This document shows positions 9,040 through 20,710 of a DNA stretch of 27,473 nt, piece by piece. Source of the DNA: Chara braunii (lineage: Eukaryota; Streptophyta; Charophyceae; Charales; Characeae). Position 1 is the stretch's first letter; every line of letters starts with the position of its first letter. The translations under genes and the position numbers were made by a program. The notes below the pieces were generated by a model, which was not told the origin of the DNA, searched no databases, and saw only the letters and a list, made by a program, of their open reading frames with translations. The DNA lies in the NCBI GenBank assembly GCA_003427395.1, contig BFEA01000031.1, positions 3,309,936 to 3,337,408 of the forward strand, in the 5' to 3' direction.

Positions 9040-10465
9040 TCCCGAACCAAGAAGTTCGGATCACGGCGAACTTCGTACACGAAGCCATTTAACAACTCCC
9101 GCCTATCAACGCGAACAATCTTTGGAAAGGGGACACACATCATGCGGACATAACTTTCACTAGCGCTGATGCATGCCGGTGGAAATAACTTAAACCGCAA
9201 CTCGCCGGGATTCGGACTTAGATTATTGAGGCACGTCATACTCACGAACACGAATATTATCCTGGCGGAGCGCAGCATGGAACCCTCAGTTTGCACATAT
9301 GGATTTGGACCTCTCTCTCGTTGTCTGTGGACCACACGACTGTTGCCGCATTAGGTGAAGTTCAGATGCAGACGGACTTAGAATGCGGGCATGTCGCAAA
9401 GGAGTCGGTGGGCGGTCCTGTTCGTAGCTCGCGCTGGACGGGCCACTGGCCTCCGCTCAGTATGCGAAGCTCGGATGTCGGTTCGACGGGTCAGTGGCCT
9501 CTGCCCACAGAGACTTTCCGGACCCCGATTCGGACAGGTGAGCACGCGAAGTTCGCCGGGATCCGAACTTAAAGAGGGTGCGAGAGAGAGAGCCCGAGAG
9601 AGAGAGAGACAGGATCTGAATGTTTGTGATTTCTGTAATCCACGGGGAACAAGCAAGACTGCAGTAGCATTTGAGGCCACATGTGAATTCGCAGTGCGCC
9701 GGCACCTGAATTTTTTCTGCTTTCCGATTCCGCAACAGCTCGAAGCGCGTCAGCTGATGCAGCCATCGTTCCAAGGTCGTTCCTCTGCAAGCACAGTCGA
9801 GAACAACACACGGGCAAAACGAGAAGCCGGACGCGGGTGAACCAGGGTGGTTCGCGCGATCCATCGGGTACCAGGAAGAACACAAATAAACCAACGCGCA
9901 GCCGAAAACGCGAAGTTCGTCGGGATCCGAACTTAGAGGGTGCGATAGAGAAAGACGGTGAAAGAGACATACGATCCGCAATTCTGTGGTTGTTAAACTC
10001 AACGAGGAGCCAGGAAGTCCACACTTGCATGAAAGGCTAGTTGAAAAGGAAAAGTCCGCTCGCATCGGCACTTCTTCTGCTTTACGATTTGGCGTCATGC
10101 GTAGCTCGCCGTCAGATGCAGCTAAGTTCGAACGCCTGTCCGGGCGAAAAGAGAAGTCCGGATTCGGGCGGACTCGGGCTGTTGTTACAATCCACTGGGG
10201 ACCAGGAAGACCATTGTCTGTTCAACAGACAGGCGAAACACGAAGTTTGCCGGGATCCGAACTTAAGGAGGCTGCGAGAAAGAGAGACATAGAGAAAGAC
10301 TGGATCCGCACTTGTGCGGTTATCACAACCCGAGACGCAGCAGGGATCCATACGCACGTCTGAGGTTAGACGAAAATGGGGGTCCGATGAAGGGGCACAA
10401 GGAAGACCACAGTCAGATCAAAGGGCATGTGCGAACGCGAAGTTCGTCGGGATCCGAACTCCAGG
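9040..10465. repeat. Satellite-like repeat array with AAGTTCG palindrome
   Basis: A recurring 22-bp box, AAGTTCG-8 nt-CGAACTT, with inner spacer CCGGGATC or close, lies at 9549-9570, 9911-9932, 10244-10265 and 10440-10461. A diverged copy lies near 9198. An inverted copy with a perfect 8-bp stem is at about 9050-9073. Box spacing is 362, 333 and 196 bp. Downstream of the 9549, 9911 and 10244 boxes there is a GAGAGAAAGAGAGA-type tract and GGATCYGNA. Upstream of the 9911, 10244 and 10440 boxes there is a degenerate ACCAGGAAGACCAC-type phrase. The array sits just upstream of the ParB/MTase-like gene and could be its promoter-proximal repeat or an independent local satellite. Short open frames here are not real genes. 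Confidence 0.7.
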
Positions 10466-10725
10466 AGGGTGCTGGAGGGAGACGCGAAGTACGACATATA
10501 GGTTATGTACTTGCGTGTTTCGTGAAATCTACTGCGCAGTAGCAAAACCATAGTGTCATTGGAGACTAGACGGAAATGAGTTTTAGTGGATTGCTCGGGG
10601 TTCACACTACAAGTGCGCGGTATAGCGTCTACTTGCAACTACTGCCTCTTACACCTCTCTCCACTACTCCGCATTTACCATTGACGGATGCACACATGCC
10701 TCTCACACCTCTCGCTCCTTATCCC
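10466..10725. other. Spacer, nothing recognised
   Basis: No coding or repeat signal beyond short pyrimidine-rich words such as CCTCTCACACCTCTC. Confidence 0.4.
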
Positions 10726-11127
10726 TTAAACACAACGTCTGACAACCCGTCCAGAGCTAGTGACGTCCAGGGTTTTTCGCGGACGAGGTCGTGAGCCGAA
10801 GCCGTACATAGCATTCATTGATGATCCATATACGTGGATCTAAGGATCCTCGACTGTTGCATCCTTCGCAAATACGGACATGTATTTCATCCTAACAAAC
10901 ACTCCTGATCATGCCAAGGAATTCCCTATGCAGTCTCGTATGTCGGACACTTTCTCTTCCACCTCACGCCACAACGAAAAATCTTTGACCTTGCCTGCTA
11001 TCACCAAATCTGGCCCCCCATCTGCACAAGGACGCCCACGCATAGGCACGAAATTGGACCCCTTCATTACCACCTCGTTGCGTGACACACGCACAACTGC
11101 ATCGACGAGTTTCCTACTTTTGTCCGA
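10726..11127 (-). pseudogene. Truncated unrecognised gene fragment
   Basis: The minus strand reads a protein-like frame: KSRKLVDAVVRVSRNEVVMK, then PDLVIAGKVKDFSLWREVEE, then IRDCIGNSLA. A TGA at 10909-10911 interrupts it. It continues SGVFVRMKYMSVFAKDATVE, meets a TAG at 10840-10842, and resumes IHVYGSSMNAMYGFGSRPRP up to a TAA at 10726-10728. The frame stays sensible across both stops, which suggests a decayed exon. I do not recognise the family. The protein-like part begins exactly where repeat core A begins (about 11127), so insertion of that repeat probably removed the upstream part of the gene. Confidence 0.5.
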
Positions 11128-11199
11128 TATCGAGCGCATCAGTCCGGCACCGCACAGGGCAGCGCGGGACCCTCCCGACCGCGTCACGCAAGAGTTGGT

Positions 11200-11570
11200 T
11201 TATATCCTTCGTCTCAATATACATGGAGCTTCCGCAGGCCGCTCTGGCCGAGTGCGCCAGCCATACCTCCTGCGAGCCCCTACGACAGGATAGGGCCTAC
11301 GCGAGGCACGACTTACCTCCACCTTACGGGAGCTGTCACCTCCCTTCGGTGGGCGTATCCTGCTGAGCTACCAGTCCACAGTACGAAAGCTGATCAGTTG
11401 CAATCGCAGAGGTGGACCAGCCGAGGGCGTTTCTCGTTCGTTGTAGCATAGGGGGTACGCGCGGTAATACGCCTCTATCGGACCCGCACACGAACTGACA
11501 TCTAGGGGGGCTGAGGTCCCAAGCGCGACTCGTCGTCGGTCGACTAGGACGCATCTCACACACCATGCAC
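11200..11570. repeat. Highly conserved 5' block of core A
   Basis: Nearly identical to about 18480-18840 in core B. One stretch around 11289-11355 (GGGCCTACGCGAGGCACGAC onward, including CACCTCCCTTCGGTGGGCG) has almost no differences. It contains small stems such as CACC-TCCCTTC-GGTG. Conservation here far exceeds the rest of the repeat, so it is either functional or homogenised by conversion. It is not a recognisable tRNA or rRNA. Confidence 0.7.
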
Positions 11571-12366
11571 ACACCACCTTACGGACACAAAGAAAGTAAA
11601 ACGCACACACATACGCACACGAAACGACACAACACAAACATGCGACAACGCTCCTAGTCCCTTCAGTCGCCATCCCATAACTCTCCGATGCGGAAATCGG
11701 AATAGGCGTCATGCGCGAGGCTAAGTATAAGACCGTGCGGACGCAGGGCCTACTCATGCCGACTCGCAAGGCAATCATACGCAAGCGGTCGCAATGATGG
11801 CGTACTATGTAGTACCCATGCTCATGCGGTCCTCGTTAATCTCGAGGGCCGCGTTCAACACTCAAGTGTCGGCTGACACGCGCCTTGAAGGTTAAGCTCT
11901 CGACGCTGGACAACCGCCATGCGCAGTTGAAGACCACACACCCTCTTCTGCACTCTGTGCAGAGTGTGTGATACACAAGTCCATACCTGTGGTGACAATC
12001 GTTTCTTGCTGCCCAGGAGGTGAGTTTCACTCCGGGCCGGGACAGAAGTCAAGGGGTTTGACTTTGACGGCTGCCATGGACTATAACGTCCAACCATGAT
12101 AACTCTCAAAAACAAAAGTAGGTTGGGGGTCCCCTTATCAAGAGAAAGCTCATAACCTTGGGTACTACCCTTTTCGGTTAATACCAGCGACCTATAACCA
12201 TCTCGAACATTTGCGTGTACGCGCGGGTCCCTTAATCCCATAACCTTTAGACACTAGGACGGTGAAGCGTCGCGTGCAGGGGTTTGATATAAAGCCGCGC
12301 GGTCGCAAGTCAGTCCTATACCTACCAACAATGCTAGTCTTATGTGGTAATCGCGGCTCTGGCCTT

Positions 12367-12444
12367 GCGATATTGAATGGCTGAAGGAATATATCGCGAG
12401 GGGTCACCCCTCACGATATTGAACGGCTGAAGGACATGTCGTTC
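12367..12444. repeat. Two stem-loops with a constant loop (core A)
   Basis: Stem GCGATAT/ATATCGC (12367-12373, 12391-12397) and stem ACGATAT/ATGTCGT (12413-12419, 12436-12442, one wobble) enclose nearly the same loop, TTGAAYGGCTGAAGGA. In the second, an inner pairing GAACG/CGTTC (12421-12425, 12440-12444) is also possible. Confidence 0.7.
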
Positions 12445-12732
12445 GGCCCTCGCGACACTTCTGCCCTCAGGGTTGGGTGTCTCGACGGGCAGAGTAAATA
12501 GGCTCTGCGCGAGGGGATTTCCCTTCCCTGTAGAGTCTAGGCTTGGGATATCCTGGATAAGGACCTCGAATCCCGACCCAGGACCAACATCCGACCAAGA
12601 AACCCCCCAAGAAGCAAACAAGTAAAAGGAAGGGTCTTCCCTATGCCCCTCAGTCTTAACCTCTGAGTAGGCTTTAAGCACGGGGACCCTTACGCCACGC
12701 AGACATACATCCCAGGTACACCCATGTATGCA

Positions 12733-12740
12733 TATATAAG
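12733..12740 (+). promoter_or_regulatory. TATA-like box in core A
   Basis: TATATAAG precedes GGGGTAAG. Core B has the related ACATATATAGAGGG at about 19474. It could serve plus-strand transcription of the downstream hairpin arrays. This is sequence-only and weak. Confidence 0.25.
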
Positions 12741-13307
12741 GGGGTAAGTATGTGACGATCACTTCTCACAATCTCAGTGGGGTTCTCCACAACCATATGT
12801 ATATATGTCGTCCCAGACAATCAAGGTCCATCATCTGAGCTGCAAAAACATACCTGCAGTCACACCCAAGAATCAAACAACAGTCTACACACTACACGGA
12901 GTCAACCCCAACCACCCTTTGCACTCATACCCCTCGCTTTAGCCATGCAAGCCCCAATCTCTTGTCCAACCAACCATAATTAAATACTCTGCCCTTTTGT
13001 TAAATAGCCATTCAATAAAAGTCCGGGTGAAAACCTTAATAAAACAATAAGATCACCAGGGCTAAAGCCTTTTAGGTTGAGTACGGAGTGTGAGTTGGAA
13101 TTGAGTAGTACACCGGCGAATTGGCGACCGACCTGTTATCAGTGATAACAAAAGATGATCCTTGTAAGATCAAGCTGAAACTAGTCCAAATCCTGAATCA
13201 AACGGTCTAGAGGACCTGTAACACAAGACAGACCAATCCCCAAGCTAAGCCTATAAGTTCATGGAGAATAAACCCCCATATCACGATCTCACCTAAATTA
13301 ACCTAAT

Positions 13308-13734
<427 letters not shown>

Positions 13735-13867
13735 TAATTGACTAAGTCTTAATCTACTGCTAAGCAGTACCCAAAGCAAAGGTAGACTCTAGCATAATCT
13801 CCCCTATATAGAGTGGATCGCCAGAATCGCCACCTGTCAAAATATAATGTAACTCCTTTAAACTAAG

Positions 13868-14160
13868 AAAATTTCGGCAGCGCTTCCCGTAGGAAAAGTG
13901 TCATTCCAAAGTTTATATCAGCCTGAATATAAAAACAAAAATAGTCCTTGACTTTCCAAAGTCCAATTTTGTCGAACTCCCTGAATTATCAAAAATTTGG
14001 GCAGCACTCTCTTCAAAAAATGAGACTTCCCAGATTTTTACTAAGTCATATATGAACTTTAGACAAGTTGAACTTTGAAAAGTTAACGTTTGACTAACTT
14101 CTTGGATTTGCAGAAATTTCGGCAGCGCTTCCCGTAGAGAAAGTAACTTACCAAAATTCA
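13868..14160. repeat. Tandem ~121-bp units, three copies (core A)
   Basis: Units start at AAATTTCGGCAGCGC or AAATTTGGGCAGCAC at 13868, 13993 and 14114. Each has an imperfect stem next to this box (for example CTT-CC-CGTA-GG-AAAAG) and a CCTTGACTTTCCAAAGTC-like tract. Core B has five units. Confidence 0.8.
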
Positions 14161-14458
14161 TACAAAGCCAAGCATAACAAAAAATCCCAGAAAGTGCGAG
14201 AATAGACCTAAGTAAAGTAAACTTAGCTCAGAAAATGGAGGAATTGAGACTTACTCCTATCGCTCTAGCACGTGGCGAGCCTCTAAAGCAACTACATGTC
14301 AAACTGAAACTCAGACCAAGTAGTGGCTTCACTCACTCACATGCAGGTCAAACCACAAAAGTAAGTACTCTCACCATCCCAAAGTATGCCTGAACAAACA
14401 ATAGTCCATAGTCTTTCAACGATTTAACCCTTTATACCCAACATACAAAGGGCGTCAA

Positions 14459-15365
14459 GTCAGGCCATCCAATCTTACGGAACATGCCTGACCCTGCCAT
14501 CAAGTATATACGAATAGGTTGCACAACTACGTTTCTCTTCCTTCGGGCACATGACTAAGTCATTCATCTTAGAAACAATGCCTAGTCACCCTGAACTGTT
14601 TAATATCCAAGTTATATATCTCTCTCTAAACTTAGTGTTCAAAATTGAGCATAAGACTGAGTCATTCATCTTAGAAACAAAGCTCAGCCTGCCCAAAGTT
14701 ACCCTCAATTATATTCTTCGTTGTCCTCTCCTAAAAATTATGATAAGCTATAGTCAGACCATCCAATCTTACGGAACCCTTGTCTGACTAGCCTGTTCGT
14801 AGATAGAATAGTAATAAAGTATAGCCAAGTTATAACCTTTCGGGTTCCAGCATGTGCGAGGCATTGGGCCAGACCATCCAATCTTATGGAACATATCTGG
14901 CCCTCTGTCAGATTCATTTCTCTCTGGGCCAGCTGTGTGCGGCATGAGTTCAAAGTCATCCAATCTTATGGAACATGCTTTGTCCTCAACGAGAATTACT
15001 CCCTCAAAATAAAACAACCAAAAGAGTTGAGTCAATCATCTTAAAAACAAAGCTCAACCCTCTCTTCTCAGCAAAAAAAAAAAAGGCAGAGCACTCTAAA
15101 TTAACCCCTGAGGCTGTTCAGAAACCACCCAGAAATAAACAGTGACCAGACCATTCATCTTAGAAACAAAGTCTGGTCCTCAAGTTTGCACAGCCAAAAC
15201 CCCACAAAATAAATAGCCAGGTCATTCATCTTAGAAACAAAGCCTGACGAAATTAAATAAACACTACGGCCAAACCATTCATCTTAGAAACAAAGTTTGA
15301 CCTTTTCAAAAAACCAGAATAAACACAGCAGTCAGGCCATCCAATCTTACGGAACCATGCCTGAC
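14459..15365. ncRNA. Array of eleven stem-loops with constant loop, variable stems (core A)
   Basis: Eleven inverted repeats of 5-9 bp enclose a 19-22 nt loop of two related types, CATCCAATCTTAYGGAAC and CATTCATCTTAGAAAC. Arms: 14459-14465/14486-14492; 14553-14559/14581-14587; 14655-14661/14683-14689; 14751-14759/14782-14790; 14866-14873/14896-14903; 14951-14955/14978-14982; 15026-15031/15053-15058; 15144-15151/15171-15178; 15216-15221/15243-15248; 15268-15275/15295-15302; 15331-15337/15359-15365. Stem sequences differ (for example GTCAGGC, TAGTCAGAC, GGGCCAGA, GACCAGAC) yet each is matched by its own partner; seven are perfect and the others have one A-C mismatch. This suggests selection on base pairing in RNA or single-stranded DNA. 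Transcription is not shown. No known RNA family is recognised. Confidence 0.65.
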
Positions 15366-15968
15366 CCTATAAGACCCTTCCAATCTCAGGCAAAACCACC
15401 TTCCTCCTAACCTTCCCCCTGATGCAACCCTTTTGTTCACAATCTATCTTCAGTCAAACAACAAAACTGAAACTGGATTTGCACAACCATTTCCTTATTT
15501 AGTCTGGATTGTGTCCTGAAAGTCAAACTCAAATTCAGGTATAGGATGCATGCAGTACACTCAACCAAGTTATAGAAAGAGATACAGATATTAAGGGTTA
15601 TACTCAGGGTATATAGAAGGGAAGCAATGATTACCTCTCTGTTCCCTGCCTCCAGAACTCCTCCTGAGTTCCGGCAAAGCTCCCGCAATCGGTGGGGCTA
15701 ACCTCCCACAGAGGCCTTGGCGCGGATTACGGGTTACAATCCCGCCTGCCCCCTTCCTCTCAGAACCAACAGACTAGACTTAGAGGAAAGAAGGGCAGAA
15801 GGAGGTGGGTTTGAGACTCTCATATCCAAGAGAGGTGCACTCAGACTCGCAGGAGAGGGCCTTGATATCTGGATACGCCTGAGGGCCCCACAATGGCAGC
15901 CAACGTGACAGCTTGATCAGACCAGAGTCAACTACCGAACTCAACTGCCAGAATTAATCCCCTGACGG

Positions 15969-18391
15969 TCTCGCAAATCACCGCAACTCAAGGCAAAGCT
16001 TCCAAGGAAGACCCAGTGTGCACTGTCGAATGGTGCAGTGGCACTGTGCGCACAACAATCGTACCTCCATTCAAGCCTGGCGTGCTCAGCAACACAGTGT
16101 TGCTCAACCCTCGCTGTAATTTGTAGCACGTACAGCAGCTGCGGCCATAAAAGTACAGCTAGGACAATCCGCAGTTCGCACAGTCAACGGAGCAACACTG
16201 GGTATCGCATCAACCAGAAGGCTCAATAACAACCCAACGCTGCAACTTCACAACACGTCTTCGATCTGGCAACTCCGACTCCCAGCAGTAGCAAGCAGCA
16301 CAACGTGCAATAACATGCAGCAACGTCTTGTAGCGTACGGCGGCCAACGTCATTAACCAGCAGGAAAGTGTCCTCTGGCTTATAATATTCTCGCAGCCCT
16401 TTGGTCCAGCCGGGAGATCCTCAGTTCCACAACCACCTCCTCAGCCCGTCGACTAGCAAGCGAGCGGCATTCCAGCCCCTATGCTCAGCGACCCCGCTAT
16501 TTCATGCCCAGGCCGAGGCTGCGCCTTTCAGGTTAACGTTTACTCTGCTGCTGGAGTCAGGGAGGGTACAGTCAGCCTTGCTCGCTTGTTATACCAGCCC
16601 TTCCTACCCACTACCCCAGTTCTCCGAAGGTAGATATCTCATTCCCCGTCTTTTTTTGTACTTTCTCTGCAGCTTCCATTATAGTACTGCAGCTGGTCGT
16701 ACTCGCGGCCAACTTCGTTTGAACCCACTACCAATGCCACTGAAAGGAGGATCGCATCTAAATCATGCAATACCGCACGGACGAGGAATCGGCGAGCCGA
16801 ACGACAGCGAGCCGGACCAACCAGGCAACCACCGTCGAGAACCTTGCGAGCACCTAGACAGGCATGACTGCCCCGAAGTTCAACATAATGGCGGCAAAAG
16901 CTGCTTTTATTGCCCGCCAAGTGCCGACTCCGCAATTGTCTTCCCTTACTTCGTTCGACCGAGTGAGCCGGTTTAGATGGATCTTCCCCCAGATCACGGA
17001 AGGATACACCCGCCCGGTCTGCCTTCCTTCACGTCACACAGCAATGCCCCCGCGCGCTCGTCTTGACGTGCCGTTCACAGCCGTGCCAACCCGATCACAG
17101 CAGGCGGAGGGGGAGGTGAATTCGCAGCTAACAGTAAAGGCGGGCGATGAAGGCAGACATCGAACGAATCTACCCCCAATCACGGGTAGTTCACTTCTTT
17201 TCTATACCCCTGCTTCTTTTATCGCCTTCGCGAACTGACCTCTTTCAACTAATTTTTAATCTACTAACTTGTTGCTCAAACCGAGTTCACCATTCTCCTC
17301 GCAATGGTCGGGAGCCCCCGCCTAGTGCCCTACCTCGCTAGATCCCACTACGAATTGAGCGAGATCTCGATTCCCGCCCCTACTGTCCCCGCCATACCAC
17401 GATACCTCCGTGAAGCCGTCGCCCGACTAACCTCCCTTCAGACTAATCCTCTGCAAAAACTAACTCCACGACTAATCCTCTGCTAAACATCGGATTCGAC
17501 TCTTGGTCCGCTGGAATCCACCAAGGATCGAGACCGCTACGCACCTTTCAGCCCGTCACCTTCTTCGTCCCCGGCCATATCCGCGCGCCCGCTGCTTCTA
17601 TTCTCCCTACTTCTACAAATCTTCCTTCAACTCTGTCCTCATCATTCGATTTGCCCTGCCTAAAACCCGTAGGTTCGAGTTTTGCTTCGCTAAAATCCGC
17701 TCACAGGTGCGTGAGTTATGCCCCCTACACCGCTCCCCCTCCTCTCCTTCCTCTCCGAACGCACCCGGCACGATTTCTCGTCGGGGTTCATCCTCCTAGC
17801 CAACGCCCGCCGCTCTTTACCCTGCTGCCCAACTTCACCCGCAGCACTCCGCTCTCTCCTGCCAACCGCTATTTCTCATGAGTGTGCCCGAAGCGCGCGG
17901 CGACAAAAGCCGAGACACAAAAAAAATGACAGCCGTGGTGTTCGGGCCATCCCTCAGTTTATACATGCCACCACACACGCGGCCCACTAGTCTTCCCTGT
18001 ATTGTCTCCAATCTTTAACGGATGCCCCGACGGACTCCGCGACGGTTGGCGCCCCCTTTGCTTCCGCGACAGGCAGCCGCCGGGCGAATCCAGCCCATGG
18101 GATAGTCCGATCAGCCCCTTCACCCCTAACTCGGTTCGTGTCCGGGTTCACTCCCGGATTCTCCTATGCCATCCCCCCCCTTACACAGTTGTCCCACGAA
18201 TCCTCCCTGTATCGTTCCCATCTTTACGGATGTCCCGCAGGCCCTAGCCGCAGTAGTACCCCACCCGCGGCTCTTAAAAATTTAAACCGCCAGCCGAGGT
18301 GCCGCGCCCCAACCCAAAACGAGCCCATGAATGATAGTAAAACAAAGATGAAATAAAATAACATAAATAAAAATCCCTAAGCAGGGCGCGG
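15969..18391. other. 2.4-kb non-coding interval between cores A and B
   Basis: No recognisable gene. Open frames are short, Pro/Ser/Arg-rich and composition-driven. Parts resemble the sequence that follows core B (for example ATCTTCCCCCAGATCACGG at about 16981 and ATCTTCCCCTAATTGCGGG at about 23747; ATCTACTAACTTG at about 17260 and 24367). The interval may therefore be the 3' part of a longer repeat unit, or the internal region of an LTR-type element. It ends in an A-rich tract (about 18335-18375). Confidence 0.5.
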
Positions 18392-18479
18392 TGTCGAGCG
18401 CATCGGTCAGGCACTGCACGGGGCAGCGCAGGACCCTCCCGGCCGCGTCATGGAGGAGTTGGTCTAGATCCTCGTCACA

Positions 18480-18840
18480 AATATATATGGAGCTTCCGCA
18501 AGCCGCTCCGGCCGAGTGCGCCAACCATACCTCTCGCGAGCCCCTATAACAGGATAGGGCCTACGCGAGGCACGACTTACCTCCACCTTACGGGAGTTGT
18601 CACCTCCCTTCGGTGGGCGTATCCCCGCCGAGCTACCTGTCCACAGTACGAAAGTTACTCGGTTGCAGTCGCAGAGGTGGAACAGCCGAGGGCGTTTCTC
18701 ATTCGCTGTAGCATAGGGTGTACGAGCGGTAATATGCCTCTATCGAACCCGCACACGAGTCGATATCTTGGGGGGCTGAGGTCCCAAGCGCGACTCGTCG
18801 TCGGTCGACCAGGATGTATCCCACACACCACGCGCACACC
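18480..18840. repeat. Highly conserved 5' block of core B
   Basis: Counterpart of 11200-11570 with few substitutions. Both blocks end in a run of short ACACAC/CACACG words. Confidence 0.7.
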
Positions 18841-19160
18841 ACTTTACAAACACAACAATAAAACACACACACGCACACGCGAAACGACACAATACAAACA
18901 ACGCGACAACGCTCCTAGCCCCTCGGTAGCCAACCCATAACTTTCCGAAGCGGGAATCGAATGGGCGTCGCGCGCGAGACTTGATATAAAACTGCGCGGA
19001 CGCAGGGCTAACTCATATCAACTCGCAATGCAAGCGTACGCAAACAGTCGCATTAATGGCGTACTTTGTAGTGCCCACAATCAAACGGTCCCTCATGGAT
19101 TCGAGTACCGCCTATGACACTCAAGTGTCAGACTCGAAGTGTCGTGAGAGTCTAATCCCT

Positions 19161-19193
19161 CACGACATTGCACGGCTGAAGGAATAGTCGTGC
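19161..19193. repeat. Stem-loop with GGCTGAAGGA loop (core B)
   Basis: CACGAC/GTCGTG (19161-19166, 19187-19192) around the loop TTGCACGGCTGAAGGAATA. The inner alternative GCACG/CGTGC corresponds to GAACG/CGTTC in core A, an A-T to C-G compensatory change. Confidence 0.65.
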
Positions 19194-20183
19194 AGCCGCC
19201 ACGAGACCTCCGGCCTTTGGTCTGAGCGTCTCGGTAGGCAAGGCACATAGGCTCTGCACGGGGGCAGATTCCTTCCCTGCAGAGTTTAGGGCTTGGAATG
19301 TCCTGGACAAGGACCTTGAATCCCAGCCCGAGACCAACTTCCGGCTATAAAAATCTTTAAAAAGCAAAAGGATAAAAATGAATCTCTCTTTTATCTCAAA
19401 CCCATAATTTGTTTAACCCTTACGCGCGGTCCCAGTAGGCTGCACGAAACACTCGAGACATATATATATACAGACATATATAGAGGGTTAATAATATAGG
19501 ACGATCACTCCTCACAGTCACAGTGGGGCTCCTCTCAGCCATATATATACGTATGTGAGCGCAGGCAGTCAAATCCCAAGTCCGAATCACCAAGTCATAC
19601 CTGCAATCACATCAAAGATTCAACCACAAAAGTTCATGCACTACACACGGTCAACTTCAATCATTCTCTGTACTCATACCCCTTGCTTTAGCCATGCAAA
19701 CTTCAACCTCAGCGCAACCTCCCCGCAATAAAAATACTTAGTATCTTTGTTAAATGACCATTCAATAAAGTCCGGGTAAAAACACAACAAAACAGATAAA
19801 CCACAAGGCTAAAGCCTTTAGGTTGAGTGGCAGGAGTGAATTGGAGTTGAATCGTAAACCGAGGAATCGGCAACCGATCTGTTATCAGTGATAACAGAAG
19901 ATGATCCTCAAGGGATCAAGCTAAATCTAGCTCAAATCCTGAATTGATCGATCAAAAATACCTGTAACACAAGGCAGGCCAATCCCCAAGCTAAAATCAT
20001 AAGTGTATGGAGAATACAACTCCATAACACATTCTCAGTCAAAGTCTCCCTTTAAGCTAAGCCTAAGTCTACCTCTAAGCTAGTGTTTAAGCAAAGGTAG
20101 ACCAATGACAGAATCTCCCCTATTCAGGGTGAATCGTCAGAATTGCACCTGTCAGAATATAATCTATCTCCTCTAAACTAAGA

Positions 20184-20710
20184 AAATTTCGGCAGTGCTT
20201 CCCGTAGGAAAAGTGTCTTTTCAAAATTCATATAAGTCCAAATATGAAAGCAGAAATGATATTTAACTTTGGAAAGTCAAATTTTATCTAACTCCCTGAA
20301 TTAGTAAAAATTTGGGTAGCACTCCCTTCAGAAAGGGAGACTTCCCAGATTTATACTAAGTCAGATATGAACTCAAAAGACAACTTGAGTTCAATTTAGA
20401 TAAGATTTAACTAACTCCTTAGTTTTGCTGAAATTTCAGCAGCACTCCCCTTAGAAAAGTGTCATTCTAAAATTTATACAAAGCTAGCTCCAGAACTTGA
20501 GAATAACTTTGATTTCTTAAAGTCCAATTTTGTCTAACTCCCTGAATTATCAAAAATTTGGGCAGCACTCCCTTTAGCAAAGGAGACTTTATAGATTTTT
20601 ACTAGGTCAGAAAAAGACAAGTTGAACTTTGACAAGTCAACAATTGACTAACTCCTTGGATTTATATAAATTTCGACAGCGCTTCCCGTAGAGAAAGTAG
20701 CTTGCCAAGA
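20184..20710. repeat. Tandem ~121-bp units, five copies (core B)
   Basis: Units start at 20184, 20308, 20431, 20554 and 20668. CGGCAGCGC-type and GGGCAGCAC-type boxes tend to alternate. Stems vary but stay paired, for example CTCCCTT-CAG-AAAGGGAG in unit 2 and CTCC-C-TTT-AGC-AAA-GGAG in unit 4. Confidence 0.8.

Noticed and set aside
9378-10363. Several overlapping ORFs on both strands
   Set aside because: They follow the periodicity of the satellite array; repeated peptides such as EVRRDPN come from the palindromic box.
14459-15365. CRISPR-like array
   Set aside because: The repeated part is a loop inside a hairpin and the stems vary. Spacing is irregular (about 50-120 bp), there are no cas genes, and the context is eukaryotic.
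16401-16976. 191-codon plus-strand ORF
   Set aside because: Non-coding interval with a composition-driven product. No similarity to any recognised family.
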